39,055 nt of DNA, from the NCBI GenBank assembly GCA_938038735.1, contig CALHSW010000067.1:1-39055 (forward strand). The letters are read 5' to 3'. The stretch is from an uncultured Bacteroidia bacterium (GTDB lineage: Bacteria > Bacteroidota > Bacteroidia > Bacteroidales > CAJPTX01). Positions 25,630-33,840 of the stretch are shown here, piece by piece (the first letter of the stretch is position 1; every line of letters begins with the position of its first letter). Both the position numbers and the translations under genes were made by a program. Under the pieces are notes generated by a model. That model had not been told where the DNA came from. It made no database searches and was given only the letters and a program-made list of their open reading frames with translations.

Positions 25630-28600
25630 CTACTGCTTCACTACGCTGCGCACCACGCTACGTCCCTCCCTATCAATCAGTCGGAGGAAGTACACACCAG
25701 GTGCCAATGAAGAGACATTAATCGTAAACTGCGCACCGTTGTTTCCCCCTTCAAGTACTATTCTACCACTGGGGTCAAACACTTCAAAGGCACACACTCG
25801 CTCCTTGCTGTTCACCACTACCCTATCGGTGGCAGGGTTAGGAGAAAGTCGCACATCTCGTAGCAAGTCGCTCTCAACTGGAGACGCCTCGCCCAACACC
25901 GTTAGCTTGCAGATTCCCTGCCGCTCGCCATCCTTTGATGTGGCAATAATCCACGTCTTTCCCTCCGCAATGGCTGTCACCTTGCCACTCGTATCAACCT
26001 GCGCAACGGTTGGCACGCTACTCGTCCATTGCACCGCCTGAACCGTTGCATCAGCAGGGGTAAAGAGCGGCTCTAAAATGGCCGTGTCGCCCACCTCGAG
26101 ACGCAACGTAGGCTCGTTAAGCGACACGCTCTCTACGGGGACGAACCCCTTTACTGTAACTTTGCAGCTGGCTCTATGCCCTCCATCTACCGATACTGCT
26201 GAAATAATTGCCACGCCAACCTTCTTGGCGGTCACCCTTCCTATCGCATTCACGGTGGCAACCTTTTCGTTATCGCTCACCCAGGTCACGCGTTTGTCAT
26301 GCGCTTGCTTTGGGAGAACAGTCTCCGTTAGCCTTACGCTTGCCGTTTCGCCGATAGAGAGTTCCGTTGCATCGAGTGTCACACTTTCCACTGGAACCTT
26401 GTCAATAAAACTTACAGATATGTGTACTCGGATGCTGTCCGCTATATCCGTCTCTTTCAATTTATACGACTGCTTCCAGGCTGATTTATTTCTAGCTTTC
26501 CATTCCAACATATCCCCAATCATTAACCTGTCAATCACCTTGCCTGGCGGCACATTCACTGCGAGCGTAAATTCATAGGCACCTGCGCCGCGAACAATCG
26601 TAGTACCCGATTTCTTCTCATCCCCCAGCCAATCCCACATCCTTACCAATTGCTCATCAAAGTATATCTGTGCACCCACATTAGCTCGAAAATCAACCTT
26701 CTTCTGCCCCCAATCAGTTTCCTCACCCGTAATGACATACTCTGCGCAACGCCTATTAGAGTCAAGTTTAAGCCTCTTTTGATGAACCCAATGTTCAATT
26801 GCATATATCGCAATTAGCTCACAGAATCCCCCCCTAGCTGCTCGTATCCGCAGCTTGGTCCCAGATGCCACTAACTCACCAAATTCTAGCCGCACCCCAT
26901 TTTCCCTCTCCACGTAAAAGTCCCTAAGCATATCATTCCACACCACGCGTACAAGAATCGCCTTTACCACCACTTTACAAATAGCCTGCTTTCCCCCAGC
27001 ATTTGTGGTCACGGTTATCGTTGCCTCCGCCCGTGAAGAATCCCTGCCCGTGGCAGGATTAACCCCCGCAGAAACGGCCATAACCCTGCCCTGCTGGTCA
27101 ACCGTGGCGATTGACTCATCGCTGCTTTCCCATCGCACCGTTTTATCTGCTGCATCCTTGGGCGTAACGATTGCTACCAGCTCCGCAGTTGCGCCTACCA
27201 TCAAATCGATCTGCGACTTGCTAAGGGAAACTCCCTCCCCCGGGGTAGCCGTGCCGCCCACTTTCACCACACACGCCGCGGTTTTGCCGCCATCATCGGT
27301 TTTGACCGTGATGGTAGCCTCCCCCTCTGCTTTGGCAACCACGTTGCCTTGCCCATCCACGGCTGCCACATCCGCGTTACTACTCGTCCACTCCACGAGC
27401 GTATCGGTCGCATTGAACGGCTCTATCGTCTCTTTCAATTTCCGCGTTTCGCCAACCTCTAGCACCATCACGTCCCAATTGAGCATTACGCTATCTACGG
27501 GGACATAATACTGGTACGTCACCTCTATGGCTATACGCCTGTATGGCTTCTCTGGCGTTTTGTAGCCATGATTATGGGGTGCATCATACGGGTGCTTGAA
27601 ATCAAGCCAACCGACACTAGTCTGGAACTTCACCTCGCCTCCTATTTTCAGCTGTTTAATCTCCTTCCCCTTTGGTGCCACAATTCTCACCCCAAAGAAG
27701 ACGTTTGCGGGAAGTACTAATGGTGACCGCAGCTGCAGGTTGTTCTCATACGACATGTTTATCTCAGGTTCGTTAGTCGTATACAAATGGCCCAGCTCCG
27801 CCTCCACAACAACCCTTCCTTCTTGCTCCTGCCCAGTTACTACGTACTCTGCAGAGAGTAAATCACTACTCAATCGTATTTGTGTATTGTTCACACGAAC
27901 CTCTGCCAAACCGCCCTCCTCCGCACGTACTATTAGCTCCTCCCCTACGCTAACCTCATCGTTCTTACCCTTCTCCACTTTTATCTCGTTGCCCTGGGCA
28001 TCCTTGCGGTACACAGCGTACGCACCATCGGGGGCATCGTACTCCACCTTTATGGGTTTCTGCTGCCCATCCTCAAAGCTCACGGCTATCTGCACCTGCT
28101 GCGCCGGCCTCCCCGGTGCGATGTACCCTGTCCCCGCCCCCGGCAACCGCTCAAAAAACGATTTCCCCGCAGCGCCAGGCTCCACCTTGTCGCCTACCTT
28201 TAGCTCCCGGATTATCTTCCCCTGCGGCGCAGTAACCCTCAAGCCGAAGCTACTCCCTATCCCCACTACGACAGGCGATTCTCGTTCTTGGCACAGCGAA
28301 TCTAGTAGACGTATACTCCGGTTCTCAAACGTGTATAGATTTTCTACCTTCGCCTCTATCAACACCTTCCCATTCGCCTCTGTTCCTTTAACTTCATACT
28401 CAGCGCTATGCATGTCTGCACTAAGCGCGATAGGCTCATTATTAACCGTTACCCTCCGAAAACCGCCCACTATTACACGCACGCTGAGCCTATCACCCTG
28501 CCTCACCGTACTTCCCGGCATCACCACGCTCTCGCTGCCGCCTCCAACCCTATAAACGGCATAATCGCCATAGGCCGCCTGGTACTCTAGACGTATCGCC

Positions 28601-28722
28601 CCACCCCGTACAGCTTGCGATGCAGCAAGTTCAAGCCCTCCGTCTCTCTTCTCAGCGGGCAACGCCTCCGCCACCGATAATAGCAATGCTAATAGCACCA
28701 AGCCGTGTAATGTCCGTTTCAT
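25630..28722 (-). CDS. T9SS-secreted protein with Ig-like domains and three copies of an unnamed module
   Basis: From the ATG at 28722 (AAAGGG upstream) the protein has 1030 residues. Order: signal peptide (about 1-22); two modules of about 175 residues (about 45-217 and 225-405); two bacterial Ig-like Big_2 domains (about 407-595); a third, divergent module (about 600-780); two more Big_2 domains (about 782-950); and a T9SS type A sorting domain (about 960-1030, VFDPSGRIVLEGG to the end SVVKQ). The module signature is LSADxxSAEYxVxG, then NLYT, then RVTAPxGKxIxxLKxG. Big_2 domains carry the usual ATVDxxGxVxAxxxG. It should be exported, cleaved and displayed or released. It is paralogous to 29033-30913, which lies directly upstream behind a cobalamin riboswitch. 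I see no riboswitch in front of this gene itself. Function unknown; adhesion or ligand binding is likely. Confidence 0.88.
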   Translation of the reverse strand: MKRTLHGLVLLALLLSVAEALPAEKRDGGLELAASQAVRGGAIRLEYQAAYGDYAVYRVGGGSESVVMPGSTVRQGDRLSVRVIVGGFRRVTVNNEPIALSADMHSAEYEVKGTEANGKVLIEAKVENLYTFENRSIRLLDSLCQERESPVVVGIGSSFGLRVTAPQGKIIRELKVGDKVEPGAAGKSFFERLPGAGTGYIAPGRPAQQVQIAVSFEDGQQKPIKVEYDAPDGAYAVYRKDAQGNEIKVEKGKNDEVSVGEELIVRAEEGGLAEVRVNNTQIRLSSDLLSAEYVVTGQEQEGRVVVEAELGHLYTTNEPEINMSYENNLQLRSPLVLPANVFFGVRIVAPKGKEIKQLKIGGEVKFQTSVGWLDFKHPYDAPHNHGYKTPEKPYRRIAIEVTYQYYVPVDSVMLNWDVMVLEVGETRKLKETIEPFNATDTLVEWTSSNADVAAVDGQGNVVAKAEGEATITVKTDDGGKTAACVVKVGGTATPGEGVSLSKSQIDLMVGATAELVAIVTPKDAADKTVRWESSDESIATVDQQGRVMAVSAGVNPATGRDSSRAEATITVTTNAGGKQAICKVVVKAILVRVVWNDMLRDFYVERENGVRLEFGELVASGTKLRIRAARGGFCELIAIYAIEHWVHQKRLKLDSNRRCAEYVITGEETDWGQKKVDFRANVGAQIYFDEQLVRMWDWLGDEKKSGTTIVRGAGAYEFTLAVNVPPGKVIDRLMIGDMLEWKARNKSAWKQSYKLKETDIADSIRVHISVSFIDKVPVESVTLDATELSIGETASVRLTETVLPKQAHDKRVTWVSDNEKVATVNAIGRVTAKKVGVAIISAVSVDGGHRASCKVTVKGFVPVESVSLNEPTLRLEVGDTAILEPLFTPADATVQAVQWTSSVPTVAQVDTSGKVTAIAEGKTWIIATSKDGERQGICKLTVLGEASPVESDLLRDVRLSPNPATDRVVVNSKERVCAFEVFDPSGRIVLEGGNNGAQFTINVSSLAPGVYFLRLIDREGRSVVRSVVKQ

Positions 28723-29032
28723 AGCTGTACCCTTTTTATAACTACCACGGAAAGGGGAAAGGAATCGAGCTGGTTCCAGCGTGCCGGTCGCAACGCTGAC
28801 GGATTCTTCCACCGAGTGCAAACACCACTTCTTCCTGAAGCCCTTACCATTTCACCCCTTCTACGAAATCCCCCTTTGCTACCAATAATACCCAACAACG
28901 TGGCCAGAATGTTACGTTCTGCGACATTCTGCGTTTAAAAACCAACGCTGCAAGGCTTCTCCCCTATATACTCAGCAGGGGTGGGGGTTCTTCTCCCCAC
29001 CCCTGCCGCTATACATTCTTAAAATCTTTACG
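28723..29032 (-). other. Intergenic region between the two T9SS paralogues
   Basis: No gene is seen in these 310 bases. They hold the strong hairpin at 28975-29006 and, at about 28909-28933, an interrupted inverted repeat AGAATGT...ACATTCT that could be an operator. I find no B12-box or other riboswitch pattern. The Shine-Dalgarno of the downstream gene is just before 28722. Confidence 0.5.
28975..29006. terminator. Strong hairpin downstream of the riboswitch-controlled gene
   Basis: A 12-bp perfect stem (28975-28986 with 28995-29006) and an eight-base loop begin 26 bases past the stop of the 29033-30913 gene. No T-run follows on the minus strand (TGAGTATATAG). It may be a weak terminator or a 3'-end stabiliser, so read-through to the second paralogue is possible. 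Confidence 0.5.
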
Positions 29033-30913
29033 CTACCGCTTCACCACGCTGCGCACTACGCTACGCCCCTCACTATCTACCAAACGGCAATAGTACACCC
29101 CCGGCGCTAGCGAAGAGATGTCAATCGTAAACCGAGGAGTGCTATTGGTTCCCGCCAAGACGCACCGTCCGTTGGCATCAAACAACTCGTAGGCACACAC
29201 CCGCTCCTTGCTGTCCACCTCTATCCTATCAGTGGCGGGGTTCGGCGTAACGCTCGCATCGCTCAACAACTCGCTCTCCACAGCCAATACCTTTTCTACT
29301 ATCACCTTGCAGCTCGCTGTCTTGCCGCCATCCTCCGTTGTCACCGTGATGGTCGTCTGCCCCTCCGCTTTGGCCGATACCTTGCCATTTTCATCAACGG
29401 TGGCAATCGCCTTGTTCCCGCTCGCCCAGCTCACATTCCTATTGGTGGCATTCTCCGGTTTGACCTCAGCTTTGAGCACATGAACATCTCCAACCTTCAA
29501 CTTCACCTCCCCCTTGTCAAGGGAAACCCCAGTAACAGCAATGCGATCCACAACCGTCACCTTGCAGCTCGCTGTCTTGCCGCCGTCCACCGTCGTCACC
29601 GTCACTGTCGCCTCGCCTTCCTTCTTGGCCGTCACCGTCCCGTGGTCATCCACGCTGGCTACCTCCGGATTATCGGACATCCAAATCACCTCCTTATTGG
29701 TGGCATCCGCTGGAAGAATTTTCGGCACTAACGTTTTCGTGCCACCCACTAGCAGCGTCAGCTCACTCACTTCAAACGAAACGCTCTTTACCGCAACTCT
29801 CTCATCAACCGTCACCTCGCAGCTCGCCGTCTTGCCGCCGTCCTCCGTCGTCACCATGCCGGTCGTCCGCCCCACCTTCTTGGCCGTCACCGTGCCGTTA
29901 ACATCCACGGTGGCTACCGACTCATCCTCAACCGACCACTTAACGTTTTTATTGGTTGCCTCCGCCGGGGCCACCGTCACCACCAGCGTCTCCGAAGCCC
30001 CAACCGCCAGGGTCAGCTCGGTCTTGCTGAGCGACACGCCCGTGACCGCCACCGGCTTGGCGTATCGTACCGTAATCGCTACCCGCTGCGCCGGCCGCTG
30101 GGGAGCCTTCAGCCCCATCTTGTAAAAGTCCACACTATAAAAATTGGCTTTCCCCGCCGCCTTCGCCTCAACTGCCTCGCCAATCTTCAGCTCATGGATC
30201 ACCTGCCCGCTCGGTGCCGTCACCCGCAGGTTGAAATTCATCCCTATCCCCACGATGGCCGGAGATGGAACCGCGTTGCCCATGTAATCCAGGAACTCTA
30301 CCCCCTCATCCTTATTGTACGTGTAGAGATTCTGTATGCCCGCCTCGATCTCCGCCTTCCCATCCTTCTCGCTCCCCGTAACCGTATACTCCGCGGAGAG
30401 CAAATCGGCGCTCAGCGTCATGGTCTGCCCATTGACCCTTGCGTGATGGATGCCCCCGAACTTCGGCTCGAGGAGTAGCTTCGTCCCTGCCTGCACAACG
30501 CTACCGCTCTTCGCCTCGGCCTTCGCGCCCCCGGCATCCACCGTGGACACCGTATAATCGTCAAAAACGACCTCGTACTGGAGCTCTATGCCCTTCTTCA
30601 CCGTCACCTTGCAGCTCGCCGTCTTGCCGCCGTCCGCCATCGTCACCGTCACGTTCGCCACGCCTTCCTTCTTGGCCGTCACCTTGCCGTTCTCCACGCT
30701 GGCCACTTCCGGCTTGTCGGAGTTCCATTCAACGGTCTTATCGGTGGCATTCTCCGGGGTCACCGTCACCTCCAGCGTCTCCTCCGCCCCAATCGCTAGG
30801 GTCAGATCGGTCTTGCTGAGCGACACTCCCTCAACCGGCTTCGACTGCGCACTTAAAGTCTGCACCCCCATTGCCATGAGAAGCAACAGGCTACACCATA
30901 GCAACTTCTTCAT
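29033..30913 (-). CDS. T9SS-secreted Ig-like protein downstream of a cobalamin riboswitch
   Basis: A 626-residue protein. Order: signal peptide (1-23, ending TLSAQ); Big_2 domain (about 27-108); one unnamed module (about 110-290) with LSADLLSAEYTVTG, NLYTY, and RVTAPSGQVIHELKIG; three further Big_2 domains (about 292-542); and a T9SS sorting domain (about 545-626) with ELFDANGR, LAPGVYY and the final SVVKR. The Big_2 units have the typical TVDxNGxVTAKxxG and DGGKTASCKVTV. Three of them are near-identical at DNA level with a 255-bp period. The ATG at 30913 has AAAAGGAG upstream and is the first long gene after a cobalamin riboswitch and its promoter (31131-31310). This suggests that B12 represses it. 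Function unknown. Surface binding of corrinoid or a related ligand by the module is my inference. Confidence 0.9.
   Translation of the reverse strand: MKKLLWCSLLLLMAMGVQTLSAQSKPVEGVSLSKTDLTLAIGAEETLEVTVTPENATDKTVEWNSDKPEVASVENGKVTAKKEGVANVTVTMADGGKTASCKVTVKKGIELQYEVVFDDYTVSTVDAGGAKAEAKSGSVVQAGTKLLLEPKFGGIHHARVNGQTMTLSADLLSAEYTVTGSEKDGKAEIEAGIQNLYTYNKDEGVEFLDYMGNAVPSPAIVGIGMNFNLRVTAPSGQVIHELKIGEAVEAKAAGKANFYSVDFYKMGLKAPQRPAQRVAITVRYAKPVAVTGVSLSKTELTLAVGASETLVVTVAPAEATNKNVKWSVEDESVATVDVNGTVTAKKVGRTTGMVTTEDGGKTASCEVTVDERVAVKSVSFEVSELTLLVGGTKTLVPKILPADATNKEVIWMSDNPEVASVDDHGTVTAKKEGEATVTVTTVDGGKTASCKVTVVDRIAVTGVSLDKGEVKLKVGDVHVLKAEVKPENATNRNVSWASGNKAIATVDENGKVSAKAEGQTTITVTTEDGGKTASCKVIVEKVLAVESELLSDASVTPNPATDRIEVDSKERVCAYELFDANGRCVLAGTNSTPRFTIDISSLAPGVYYCRLVDSEGRSVVRSVVKR
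29305..30069. repeat. Three tandem 255-bp coding repeats (Big_2 units)
   Basis: The segment beginning CCTTGCAGCTCGCTGTCTTG recurs with few changes at 29305, 29560 and 29815, exactly 255 bases (85 codons) apart. A fourth copy begins at 30608, separated by the unnamed module. The DNA-level likeness suggests recent duplication or gene conversion, and possible copy-number change by recombination. Confidence 0.75.
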
Positions 30914-31130
30914 AGTTTTACTCCTTTTCTATTAAATCCATTCAGTTCTCTTTCCTCCATTCACTGCACCGTCCCGAATGAAAAGCGACTGGAGTATATG
31001 CAGGTATACCACCAGAGGGCGAACCATCGAAGGATTCCCCCAAAAACCACGAACCGAACATCGCGTTGCAATGCCACTCGCCTCCATAACCCTCGCCTTT
31101 CTCCTCGAGACCCTGGTTATCCCTCGGTAA
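30914..31130 (-). promoter_or_regulatory. Leader between the cobalamin riboswitch and the secreted-protein gene (expression platform)
   Basis: These 217 bases connect the riboswitch to the ATG at 30913. They hold a possible weak terminator on the minus strand: CGCGA (31065-31061) pairs with TCGTG (31052-31048), followed by TTTTT at 31046-31042. A second possible pairing is ATAACC with GGTTAT near 31085-31121. A 51-codon frame from ATG 31087, with GCGAGGG six bases upstream, ends at 30932, just before the Shine-Dalgarno of the main gene. It has no recognisable protein features and could be a leader peptide or chance. Confidence 0.45.
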
Positions 31131-31301
31131 GGCAGGTCTTCTGGCTTACCCCTTTGCGGCGCACCTTCCCAAGACTCCGTGGCCTCAGTGGCTTTCAACG
31201 CTGCAACTCAATGGGGTTCACAGCAACGGGCTTGCGCAGGACTCCCACCTGCTTCCCTCTTCGATGCTCCTCCTTTACGAATTCGCATAACCTCACCGAC
31301 C
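31131..31301 (-). promoter_or_regulatory. Cobalamin riboswitch
   Basis: On the minus strand the conserved parts of the class occur in order and spacing: AGGTGGGAGTCCTG (31250-31237), GCTGTGA (31224-31218), CCACTG (31191-31186), GGGAAGG (31170-31164) and the B12 box AAGCCAGAAGACCTGCC (31147-31131). A perfect Bacteroidetes -7 box lies at 31303-31310, so transcription would start at the first riboswitch bases. The class binds adenosyl- or methylcobalamin and normally represses genes for B12 synthesis or transport. Here the next gene in the same direction is the T9SS-secreted Ig-like protein at 29033-30913. Confidence 0.95.
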
Positions 31302-31302
31302 G

Positions 31303-31310
31303 CAAAGTTA
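31303..31310 (-). promoter_or_regulatory. -7 box of the riboswitch transcript
   Basis: The minus strand reads TAACTTTG, a perfect TAnnTTTG, with predicted start of transcription near 31297-31299. It places the riboswitch on its own transcript, separate from the methyltransferase upstream (stop at 31471). Bases 31311-31470 show no other feature. Confidence 0.65.
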
Positions 31311-31470
31311 ACTTTTTTCTCCAAATACTCTCTTCCTCTGAAAAAATTTTGCCCCGCAGCGTAGTCGCAGAACATACACATTGTTCTCTTTCTCGCCAGC
31401 ATTCAATCTCGCCTCGCCCCCATTGGCAACCACATTGCAGCCTTGATAGCAAGGGAGAGTAACGCAGCCG

Positions 31471-32415
31471 CTACAGTTTTTCAGCTCCGCATCGGGGCCC
31501 TGACATCTCCACCACGCCCCCTGCCTCAGCCACATAATCCTGAATGCACCGCCCTACGTACCGTCCCATATTAACCGGCACAGCATTCCCCAACATCTGC
31601 TCCTGCGCCGTTCTGCTCCCCTCAAAGCGGAAGTCTGCGGGGAACGTTTGGATTAAACAACGTTCCTGCGTAGTCAATGGGCGCACGCCCGTCAAGTCCT
31701 TTACCGGGTCGTTATGATGAATTTTATAGCCCGAAGGGATGGGGCGATTGACCCCGCGTATCGTGGGGCTAGGCTCATGTATGCTAAATATCCCACGGCG
31801 AGCGTAGCTCCTGGGGTGGCGATAGTAGTACTCAATGTCAAGCGAATCGCCCAGAGCATCGGCCACCGTCATCTCCCTGTCAGCCTGGTTTCGCACAAGA
31901 AAATCATCCAGAAAGCCATCTTGCTCCCCCAAGCGACCAACCATGAAGAACCGTTTACGCTTTTGCGGCACGCCGCACCGGCACGCATCTAGAACCATTT
32001 GGCTCATCCCGTAGCCGCTAGCCTTTAATATGCCCTTCGTCTCAATCAGCTTCTGCGTTTTGGTAATGCGGGCGACATTCTCCATCACGAACCATTCTGG
32101 CCGAACCCCGGCAACGATGCAGGCAAAGTCAACCGTCAAATCCCCGCGCCCATTATTCTCATCCCGCTTACCCGCAGAGGAGAAATCTTGGCACGGAGGC
32201 CCGCCAATAATCATCTGCGGCTTAAACTGCTCCACCGCGCCTACAGCCCGCACCGTATCGCTAAGGTCAAGCTGTATGGCCGGATGGGTAAAGTTATTGC
32301 GGTACACCGTTAGCGCGGCAGCCCAATTGTCAAACGCAGCCTCCACGGTAAACCCCGCCCGCGCAAAGCCAAGGCTCAACCCTCCACACCCGCAGAATAG
32401 ATCTACGCAACGCAT
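31471..32415 (-). CDS. DNA (cytosine-5-)-methyltransferase, solitary
   Basis: A 314-residue C5 methyltransferase. Motif I DLFCGCGGLSLGF is at the N-terminus; motif IV GGPPCQDFSSAGK contains the nucleophile Cys near residue 75; motif VI is MENVAR; motif VIII QKRKRFFMVG; motif X EQMLGNAVPV. The target-recognition region between VIII and IX is short, so specificity cannot be inferred. The ATG at 32415 is preferred to a TTG at 32421. No restriction endonuclease gene flanks it: downstream is a riboswitch, upstream an amino-acid operon. It is probably an orphan methyltransferase, either regulatory or a remnant of a lost restriction system. Confidence 0.92.
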   Translation of the reverse strand: MRCVDLFCGCGGLSLGFARAGFTVEAAFDNWAAALTVYRNNFTHPAIQLDLSDTVRAVGAVEQFKPQMIIGGPPCQDFSSAGKRDENNGRGDLTVDFACIVAGVRPEWFVMENVARITKTQKLIETKGILKASGYGMSQMVLDACRCGVPQKRKRFFMVGRLGEQDGFLDDFLVRNQADREMTVADALGDSLDIEYYYRHPRSYARRGIFSIHEPSPTIRGVNRPIPSGYKIHHNDPVKDLTGVRPLTTQERCLIQTFPADFRFEGSRTAQEQMLGNAVPVNMGRYVGRCIQDYVAEAGGVVEMSGPRCGAEKL

Positions 32416-32484
32416 GATCAAAACAAATCTGGACTGTTTACCTTTCCTTCCATCTCTAGAACGCCACCATTCCCCTACTAAAGC

Positions 32485-32514
32485 GCGCGGCGCACCGTTC
32501 CCGATGCGCCGCGC
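32485..32514 (-). terminator. Terminator of the serC-serA-DUF1015 operon
   Basis: A perfect 10-bp GC stem (32485-32494 with 32505-32514, ten-base loop) lies 21 bases past the DUF1015 stop. On the minus strand it is followed by GCTTTAG. Confidence 0.7.
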
Positions 32515-32534
32515 CTAACAACAGCACTCACAAA

Positions 32535-33776
32535 CTAATCCGCCAAGCTATGAATCACCAACCCGCTACGCAGCTTCGGCTCAAACCACGTCGTCTTCGG
32601 CGGCATGATGTTGCCCGTGTCGGCGATCTTCATAATCTGCTGCATCGACACCGGGTAGAGCGCAAATGCCACCTTCATCTCCCCGCTATCAACCCTGCGC
32701 GAAAGCTCCTCTAGGCCGCGGATACCGCCCACGAAATCGATACGCTTATCCGTGCGCAGATCCTTGATGCCCAGCACCTCATCGAGCGCATGCTTCGAAA
32801 GGATTGACACATCTAGCACCCCTATCGGGTCGTTCGGATCAAACGTTCCCGCCTTCGCCGTCAACGAGTACCACTCGCCGCCTAGATACATTCCATAGTT
32901 GTGGAATCCCTTCGGGTGGTAGGGTTCCTTGCCCATTTTCTTCACCTCAAACGACTTCTCCATCGCCTTGAGGAACTCAGCCTCCGAAAGCCCATTGAGG
33001 TCCTTCACCACGCGGTTATAGTCAATCACAAGAAGCTGATTCGCCGGGAATAGCACCGTCAGGAAGTAGTTGTACTCCTCCTTGCCCGTGTGGTGCGGAT
33101 TCTGCTTCTTCTTCTCCGCGCCCACCAGCGCCGCGGCCGCCGTACGGTGATGCCCATCGGCCACGTATAGTGCCGGAATACCCGCAAAAATCTCGGTGAT
33201 GCGCGCATTCACCTTATCATCGTCAATGATCCAGAAATGGTGGCCAAAACCATCCTCCGCCGTGAAATCATACTCCGGTGGATTTGCTACCACCTTCTTC
33301 ACGATCTCATCTATCTCCGCGTTGTCGGGGTAGGCAAAGAACACCGGCTCAATGTTGGCATTCTGGTTACGGACGTGAATCATACGATCCTGCTCCTTGT
33401 CAGTACGCGTGAGCTCATGCTTCTTGATCTTGCCGCTCAGGTAGTCCTCAAAGTGGGCGCACACCGCTAGCCCATACTGCGTACGCCCATTCATCGTCTG
33501 CGCGTAAACGTAGTAATGCTCCTTGGCATCCTGCTTGAGCCAGCCCCGCTGCTGCCACAGCTTGAAATTCTCTACCGCCTTGTCGTACGCCTCCTGCGAG
33601 TGTTCGTCAACCATGGGGGTAAAGTCTATCTCGGGCCGCGTGATATGGAGCAACGACTTCTCGCCCGCCTCAGCCCGCGCCTCCTCGGAATTCAACACAT
33701 CGTACGGCCGCGCCGCTACCTCCTTGACCAACTCTTTCGGTGGCCGTATGCCCTTAAAGGGCTTTATCATTACCAT
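32535..33776 (-). CDS. DUF1015 family protein
   Basis: A 413-residue cytoplasmic protein of the DUF1015 family. The hallmark VADGHHRTAAA lies at 205-215, preceded by ELTRTDKEQDRMIHVRNQNANIEP (abridged here to its key parts ELTRTDKEQD and NQNANIEP) near 121-144. Family members are often encoded beside serA and serC, as here, and have been linked to serine or phosphoserine metabolism; the reaction is not firmly established. Its start lies 64 bases after the serA stop, with a strong AAAGGAGGAG upstream. It is the last gene of the operon. Confidence 0.9.
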   Translation of the reverse strand: MVMIKPFKGIRPPKELVKEVAARPYDVLNSEEARAEAGEKSLLHITRPEIDFTPMVDEHSQEAYDKAVENFKLWQQRGWLKQDAKEHYYVYAQTMNGRTQYGLAVCAHFEDYLSGKIKKHELTRTDKEQDRMIHVRNQNANIEPVFFAYPDNAEIDEIVKKVVANPPEYDFTAEDGFGHHFWIIDDDKVNARITEIFAGIPALYVADGHHRTAAAALVGAEKKKQNPHHTGKEEYNYFLTVLFPANQLLVIDYNRVVKDLNGLSEAEFLKAMEKSFEVKKMGKEPYHPKGFHNYGMYLGGEWYSLTAKAGTFDPNDPIGVLDVSILSKHALDEVLGIKDLRTDKRIDFVGGIRGLEELSRRVDSGEMKVAFALYPVSMQQIMKIADTGNIMPPKTTWFEPKLRSGLVIHSLAD

Positions 33777-33840
33777 ACTTTCTCTCTCTCCTCCTTTTAA
33801 GTGTAAATCCGCTGATTAGTAGTTACTAACCACTGACCAC

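Noticed and set aside
28723..28860. Possible second cobalamin riboswitch before the larger T9SS paralogue
   Set aside because: Short GGTGG and GCTGG matches occur, but there is no B12 box, GGGAAGG or CCACTG in order.
28822..29032. A short coding gene between the T9SS paralogues
   Set aside because: No frame has a plausible start, Shine-Dalgarno or composition; a strong hairpin occupies part of it.
29290..30910. Regular repeats resembling a CRISPR or satellite array
   Set aside because: The 255-bp period equals 85 codons and the repeats encode Big_2 domains in one continuous frame.
31131..31452. Several open frames on both strands over 31131-31452
   Set aside because: They coincide with the cobalamin riboswitch and its promoter and show no protein features.
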